Source of the DNA: Branchiostoma floridae
Taxonomy: Eukaryota; Chordata; Leptocardii; Amphioxiformes; Branchiostomatidae
Length of the DNA stretch: 64,000 nt
Assembly: GCF_000003815.2 (NCBI RefSeq)
Contig: NC_049985.1
Span: 1,910,543 to 1,974,542, forward strand
Reading direction: 5' to 3'
The notes under the pieces were generated by a model. It made no database searches and was not told where the DNA came from. It saw nothing but the letters and a program-made list of their open reading frames with translations. Shown piece by piece: positions 59,711 to 64,000 of this stretch (positions are counted from its first letter, which is position 1; each line of letters starts with the position of its first letter). A program made the translations under genes and the position numbers.

Positions 59711-59810
59711 GTGTCACTGACGAAGGATAGTGGATTCTATCCAAAACGTCTGACCGTTTCCAAAACCATATCCAGATGCTTGAGTTACTACTTTTTGGGG
59801 TAATATACAT
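59711..59810 (+). ncRNA. Hammerhead-like repeat, copy e (best preserved box)
   Basis: GTCA + CTGACGA (intact) + stem II GGATAG / CTATCC (6 bp, with a compensating pair relative to other copies) + AAAACGTC + TGAC. Stem I GUCA/UGAC pairs fully. Only the G of GAAA is changed to A. Followed by CATATCCAGATGCTTGAG. Confidence 0.6.
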
Positions 59811-59820
59811 GTTTTGGGTA

Positions 59821-60010
59821 GCGTTTATATGTATCATTGTATGTGTCTATGTTTGTATGTAGAAGACCAGCATAACTCGAGAACGCTTGGATGGATTGTA
59901 TTGATATTCGGTATGTGGGTAGGTCTTGGTGAGACCTGGAAACGATTAGATTTTAGGCCTCCTAGTGGCCTGTTACGGTACTGCAGCAGAACTTCTGGGG
60001 TTGATATTTC
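59821..60010 (+). repeat. Dispersed repeat with GT-rich edge, copy 3
   Basis: ATGTTTGTATGTAG then GCTTGGATGGATTGTATTG, GGTATGTGGGTAGG and CTCCTAGTGGCCTGTTA, shared with 38053-38150. Confidence 0.7.
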
Positions 60011-60116
60011 GTGCTCACTCATTCAATCAATCAATTAAAATGGTTTTACTATTTGTGAAAAGAAGAGGCTTCTAGCCAGCAGCTGAATTATGCCTTGTTA
60101 TACGTCAAGATATATC

Positions 60117-60531
60117 GCCCGATGGTGGTTAGGCCACATGGACGTAATTTTATGGACGACATCCACCGGAGACCCCAAAACTAATGCTTGAAGCAAAGAA
60201 AAAGAGGAAATTGCAGCCAAAATAAATGCTGCTAAATCACAGGACTAAATATCCAGTCTATTCCTTCCCAGGCTGGTTTGTAGTACTGTTTGTAGTACTG
60301 TACTATTAGTACAGTGCTTGGTTTGTAGTACTGTACTATTAGTACTGTACTATTAGTACAGTACTACTAACCAGCCTGGGAAGGAATAGACTGGATATTT
60401 AGTCCTGTGATTTAGCAGCATTTATTTTGGCTGCAATTTCCTCCTTTTTTCCACCCTCTCGCATTAGTTTTGGGGTCTCCGGTGGATGTCATCCATAAAA
60501 TTACGTCCATGTGGCCTAACCACCATCGGGC
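60117..60531. mobile_element. Foldback element with ~175-bp inverted arms
   Basis: GCCCGATGGTGGTTAGGCCA at 60117 is mirrored at 60531. Arms stay almost identical for ~175 bp except one ~18-bp patch; the spacer holds TAGTACTG/CAGTACTA subrepeats. No coding capacity. Confidence 0.95.
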
Positions 60532-62869
60532 ACTTCATTAGCCTCTGTGGTCACTGCTACAGTCAGAGGAGCAGAGTTCATGGTAATAACCAAGAAAACC
60601 TGGGAAATGGCTTCAATCAGAACGGGCCACATCATCTGTATAATGATAATGTACTATTATGATATTACCAACATTATTCCAGTGTGACGTGTGGAAGGGT
60701 CTACAGTTTAGAGCAAGACATGTTTAGCTCTTTAGAGAAGGTGGATTTTGGCCCTAAAGAAGCAAATTTTAATGAATTAAGGCACAATTGCCTCTCTGAT
60801 CACAACCACAGTCAGCAGGGCAGCAGGGTTCATGGTAATAACCAAGAAAACCTGGCAAATAGCTTCAATCAGGGCAGGCCACATCATCTGTATATTATGA
60901 CAGTGTGCAAGGCACTACTTGATAATCTAATTAGTCACATCATCATCATCATCATCACGGGCGATTTGCAAGGTGGTAACTCTTTATAACTAATATAAGG
61001 AAGGTGAATTTTGCCCCAAAGAATCAAATTTTAATGAATTTAGGCACAGATCCCTAACTTTGAAAATAGAATGTTAAACTCAGAGATTCAGACAAACCCT
61101 GACTTGAGCAACCCAGAGTCCCTTTTTCCCACCCACCAGCCAACCACATCACCACTCTAGTGTAACTTACAACTGTAATTTCTGTTTTACTTCTACTTTT
61201 ATGGGAGGGGGGAAGTCAACGACCACTTAAGCCCCTAAACCCTTTGTTCAACTACCGGCAATCAAGCCCTGATACTGCCCCGTCTCTCCGTAATAGGCTA
61301 CTGAAGCAATTCAGGGGACAGAATACTAACAGCAAAATTGCGAGTTACCCAAATTTTTCCCCACAAGTTGTTAACATTGCCAGCTACAAGGCCACATTAG
61401 ATAACATACCAAATTGGTAATTTTGGTGTGGGAAGCAAATTGGAAGGGATTTCTTTTAGCAAAACTATTCAATTTGCTAACTTGATATGGCCGTTTTGCA
61501 ATGGCAAATCAAGCTCATTCCACAGTGCTAGCATTTACTACAAAAAGCCAGTATGTACAAGCCTACAACTGCCCAGCAACTTGGTAATCTTGTGGTTAGG
61601 GTTCTTGCCTGTCCGAATCCTGGTAGCTCCTTTCGACAAGTACAATGAACAATACACCACATCTTAATATTTAAGAGTGTGTGTCGGATAAGCAACAAAA
61701 GCTGGATTTCAAACTCCCAACTCTTGGTTCCAGAGGCATGGTTGCGAACCACTGGGATACATACACTACCTTCAAAGCTTAAACTTTTATCACCCGACAA
61801 TCTGAAGAAGAATTTTAGCTACATCAGGCGCCATGATACATAGCACCCTGCTATCAAGCATTTAAAACCTCTCTCCAGGCTATCACATAGACAATTAACA
61901 CCTAAAGTTAAATGTTTGCCATTATTCCTATCTCGTCACAGCATCAAATAATAGTAATAGATATCTTTACCTATGGAGCTTTACTGCTGCAATATACAGT
62001 ATGTATGTACGTCAACACAAATTATACCAACAGCGAACAAAGCTCTAATATCACTTCACAGCATGAAGACATCATTACAGCTATTACAATGCCCTGTGGC
62101 CACAGACATACAATCCTACTATTCCTAGTTATAGCTGCAACATGGGCCCTTCTGTATTTAAAAAAAGGCAGTTCAATTCATCATGTGCTTAATAACAGTT
62201 TTTATGTTACAAAAGTAGAATACAAATTGCTCAACATGATTTCCTGAGACTGTTTGAAGTGTTTCTATTCACAGCAACATAGTATAACTTATAAGTAAAG
62301 ATTCAATGACTCTGGACTAGAATACTAAAAATCCATATACAGTAATATTGCGGCCAGTAATTTCAATAGATGGGGGGTAAGGGGGTAGTTCACAGCATTT
62401 AATTTTAGCAGTAGCAATGTCAAGGTGAGAATAACTGGTTGTGTAAAAGAAAACTTCTATGTACTATGATCTACCAACCTGATGAAATTATTTTCGGAAA
62501 CAAAATATCCACAAACTGAAACTGCAAAAGACCAACCCCCTTTACAGACTAGGTAGCTGGAGATCAGCAATCAGACCTAAACGACATCCCACATCCTTGC
62601 AAGACAGGGAACAACGGACGATAAACCGGATAGTGATTGAGTGTGAGTGTGGGAATACAGTTCTACCTGGCCTCAACACAGTGATAAAATAATTGTGACG
62701 ATGAAATTTAACGATGAACCGTTGAACGGTGAACACTAGATTTGCTAAAATACTGTTAGAAAATCAAGAATTACAGTTGAAAGTGTATCTACGTCAACGC
62801 TACTGAGTAATTTACTGGTACTGCTTTTAGTTACAGTGCCCAGGCCAAGATTCAATTACAGGGAACTGC
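60532..62869. other. No gene recognised
   Basis: A ~60-bp motif (GGTAATAACCAAGAAAACCT..GGCCACATCATCTGTAT) is duplicated at 60580-60640 and 60835-60895. A (ATC)n run with CGGGCGATTTGC at 60938-60970 is a minimal RTE-type tail. Confidence 0.45.
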
Positions 62870-63765
62870 TCCTGATAAACGCAGACCCGTTCCTTAATAC
62901 TTTTACATTTAATAATGTCAAGGTTACATCCACTGTAGGGTGCCAGCTAAAAGCTCTAAATAGACAATGACAAACTAAAACCCACAACAGAAGTCATTCC
63001 TTGCAGTATTTACCGCATTGTATACTGTTTAGTCCACTCTAATTTGATTCCTTCATTGCTGGTTCGTATACAGTCTCATTTCTCAAACCTTTTATATCTA
63101 ATAAAGTCAAGGCTGCATCCCATAAAGGGTGCCAGTGAAAACAGTCTAAATAGACAAATTAAAATCAGCAATAGTAGTCATTCCTAACAGTACACCACAT
63201 TACGAAGCTTGGTCCACTGTAATCTGATGTCTTTGACTTTGTTCCTGGATCATAAACACAGACACATTTCTCAAACCTTTTATATTAAATAATGTCAAGG
63301 CTTCATCCCCTGAAAATGTCTAAATAGAGAGTGACAAATCAAAAGTTAAACCCACAACAGAAGTCATTTCAAGCAGTACAGAGACATCACAATATGAAGC
63401 TTTGTCCAGTCTAATTTGATGGCTTGGTTCCTGAATCATAAACACAAACCCGTTCCTCAAACCTTTTATATGTGTATGTGGCATTGTTAATATAAGTTAC
63501 AAAAACTTGAGTGCAGTGCCACATCGTCCTCGTCTGTCCAAAAGAAAAAATAGAAAAAAAAAAAAAAAAAAAACCTTTTATATCTAATAATGCCAAGGCC
63601 GCTAAAAGCTCTAAATAGACAATGACAAATCAAAATCCGCAACATGAGTCATTCCTATCAGTGCACCACACTGTAGGGAAGCTTAGCCCGCACTAATTTG
63701 ATGTCTTGTTTCCAGGATCATTAATACAGACCCCTTCCTCAAACCTTTAACACTTATTATCATAT
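62870..63765. repeat. ~190-bp tandem array, about five units
   Basis: CTCAAACCTTTTATAT, AATAATGTCAAGG, TCTAAATAGACAATGACAAA, AGAAGTCATTCC and CTAATTTGAT recur in order, starting near 62890, 63075, 63265, 63450 and 63735. The fourth unit carries a small retroposon. Confidence 0.92.
63472..63573 (+). mobile_element. ~100-bp poly(A) retroposon with 13-bp target duplication
   Basis: GTGTATGTGGCATTG..TGCAGTGCCAC..GAAAAAATAG followed by ~20 A. Flanked by AAACCTTTTATAT at 63459-63471 and 63571-63583. Sister units show the uninterrupted site. The source RNA is not recognised; GTGGCA and TGCCAC could pair. Confidence 0.88.
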
Positions 63766-64000
63766 AGCCAGGCACCGCGGACCAATCAGAAGGCCCCGTT
63801 CCACGTTGGTTATGACGAGGTAACACACAGATTCCCGCCAGCCCGGTGTGTATCGCCCTTCTGATTGGTCCGCGGTGCCTGGCTATATGATAATAAGTGT
63901 TAAAGGTTTGAGGAAGGGGTCTGTATTAATGATCCTGGAAACAAGACATCAAATTAGTGCGGGCTAAGCTTTCCTACAGTGTGGTGCACTGATAGGAATG
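63648..64000. repeat. Large near-perfect palindrome cut by the window edge
   Basis: 63650-63799 is mirrored by 63852-64000 with about one mismatch; the ~52-bp spacer holds CGTTGGTTATGACGAGG. The inner arms contain ACCGCGGACCAATCAGAAGG and its complement (paired CCAAT boxes). The outer limit lies beyond the window. Confidence 0.95.

Overview
The window is animal nuclear DNA: split genes with GT-AG introns and no operons, and non-coding sequence filled with MITEs, degenerate tandem arrays and non-LTR/Penelope-like fragments. The repeat style (TA-flanked MITEs whose ends begin CTGTAAATGCAG or ATGCTAGTTCACC, large diverged minisatellites) together with chordate-like proteins suggests a cephalochordate (Branchiostoma, amphioxus). 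That assignment is inference, about 75% sure.

Two genes can be supported, both on the minus strand. (1) Left end, 3130-11131: four consecutive internal exons of a TMEM131/TMEM131L orthologue, a PapD-like ER membrane protein linked to procollagen secretion. Exon phases chain perfectly. The 3' part of the gene runs off the left edge, and I could not find the 5' exons upstream. (2) 44601-48772: a complete two-exon coding region for a Shal/Kv4-like voltage-gated K+ channel subunit (886 aa predicted). It has an intact T1 zinc site and GYGD filter, but a three-residue deletion in the S4-S5 linker, loss of lower S4 charges, loss of the second proline of the S6 PVP motif, and a 455-residue C-tail with an RRSS heptad tract. 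These traits suggest a modulatory (silent) or unusually gated subunit.

Layout: 1-3.1 kb minisatellites that run up to TMEM131 exon D; 3.1-11.1 kb TMEM131 exons with nested MITEs and an RTE-type retrotransposon end; 11-44 kb no recognised exon, with arrays at 16-17.6, 18.3-19.7, 19.9-21.4, 24.7-25.8 and 39.2-41.6 kb and MITEs between them; 44.6-48.8 kb the channel gene; 49-52.6 kb mostly unique sequence upstream of it; 52.6-56 kb a Harbinger-like MITE and a degenerate ~350-bp array; 56.9-64 kb more MITEs, a large foldback element, a ~190-bp array carrying a small poly(A) retroposon, and a palindrome cut by the right edge.

The most unusual findings are the altered Shal-like channel and a dispersed repeat (five copies) whose shared core has the layout of a hammerhead ribozyme, as known for Penelope-like elements. 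Every local copy carries a core lesion, and one is split by a MITE in stem II. I saw no tRNA, rRNA or CRISPR array.
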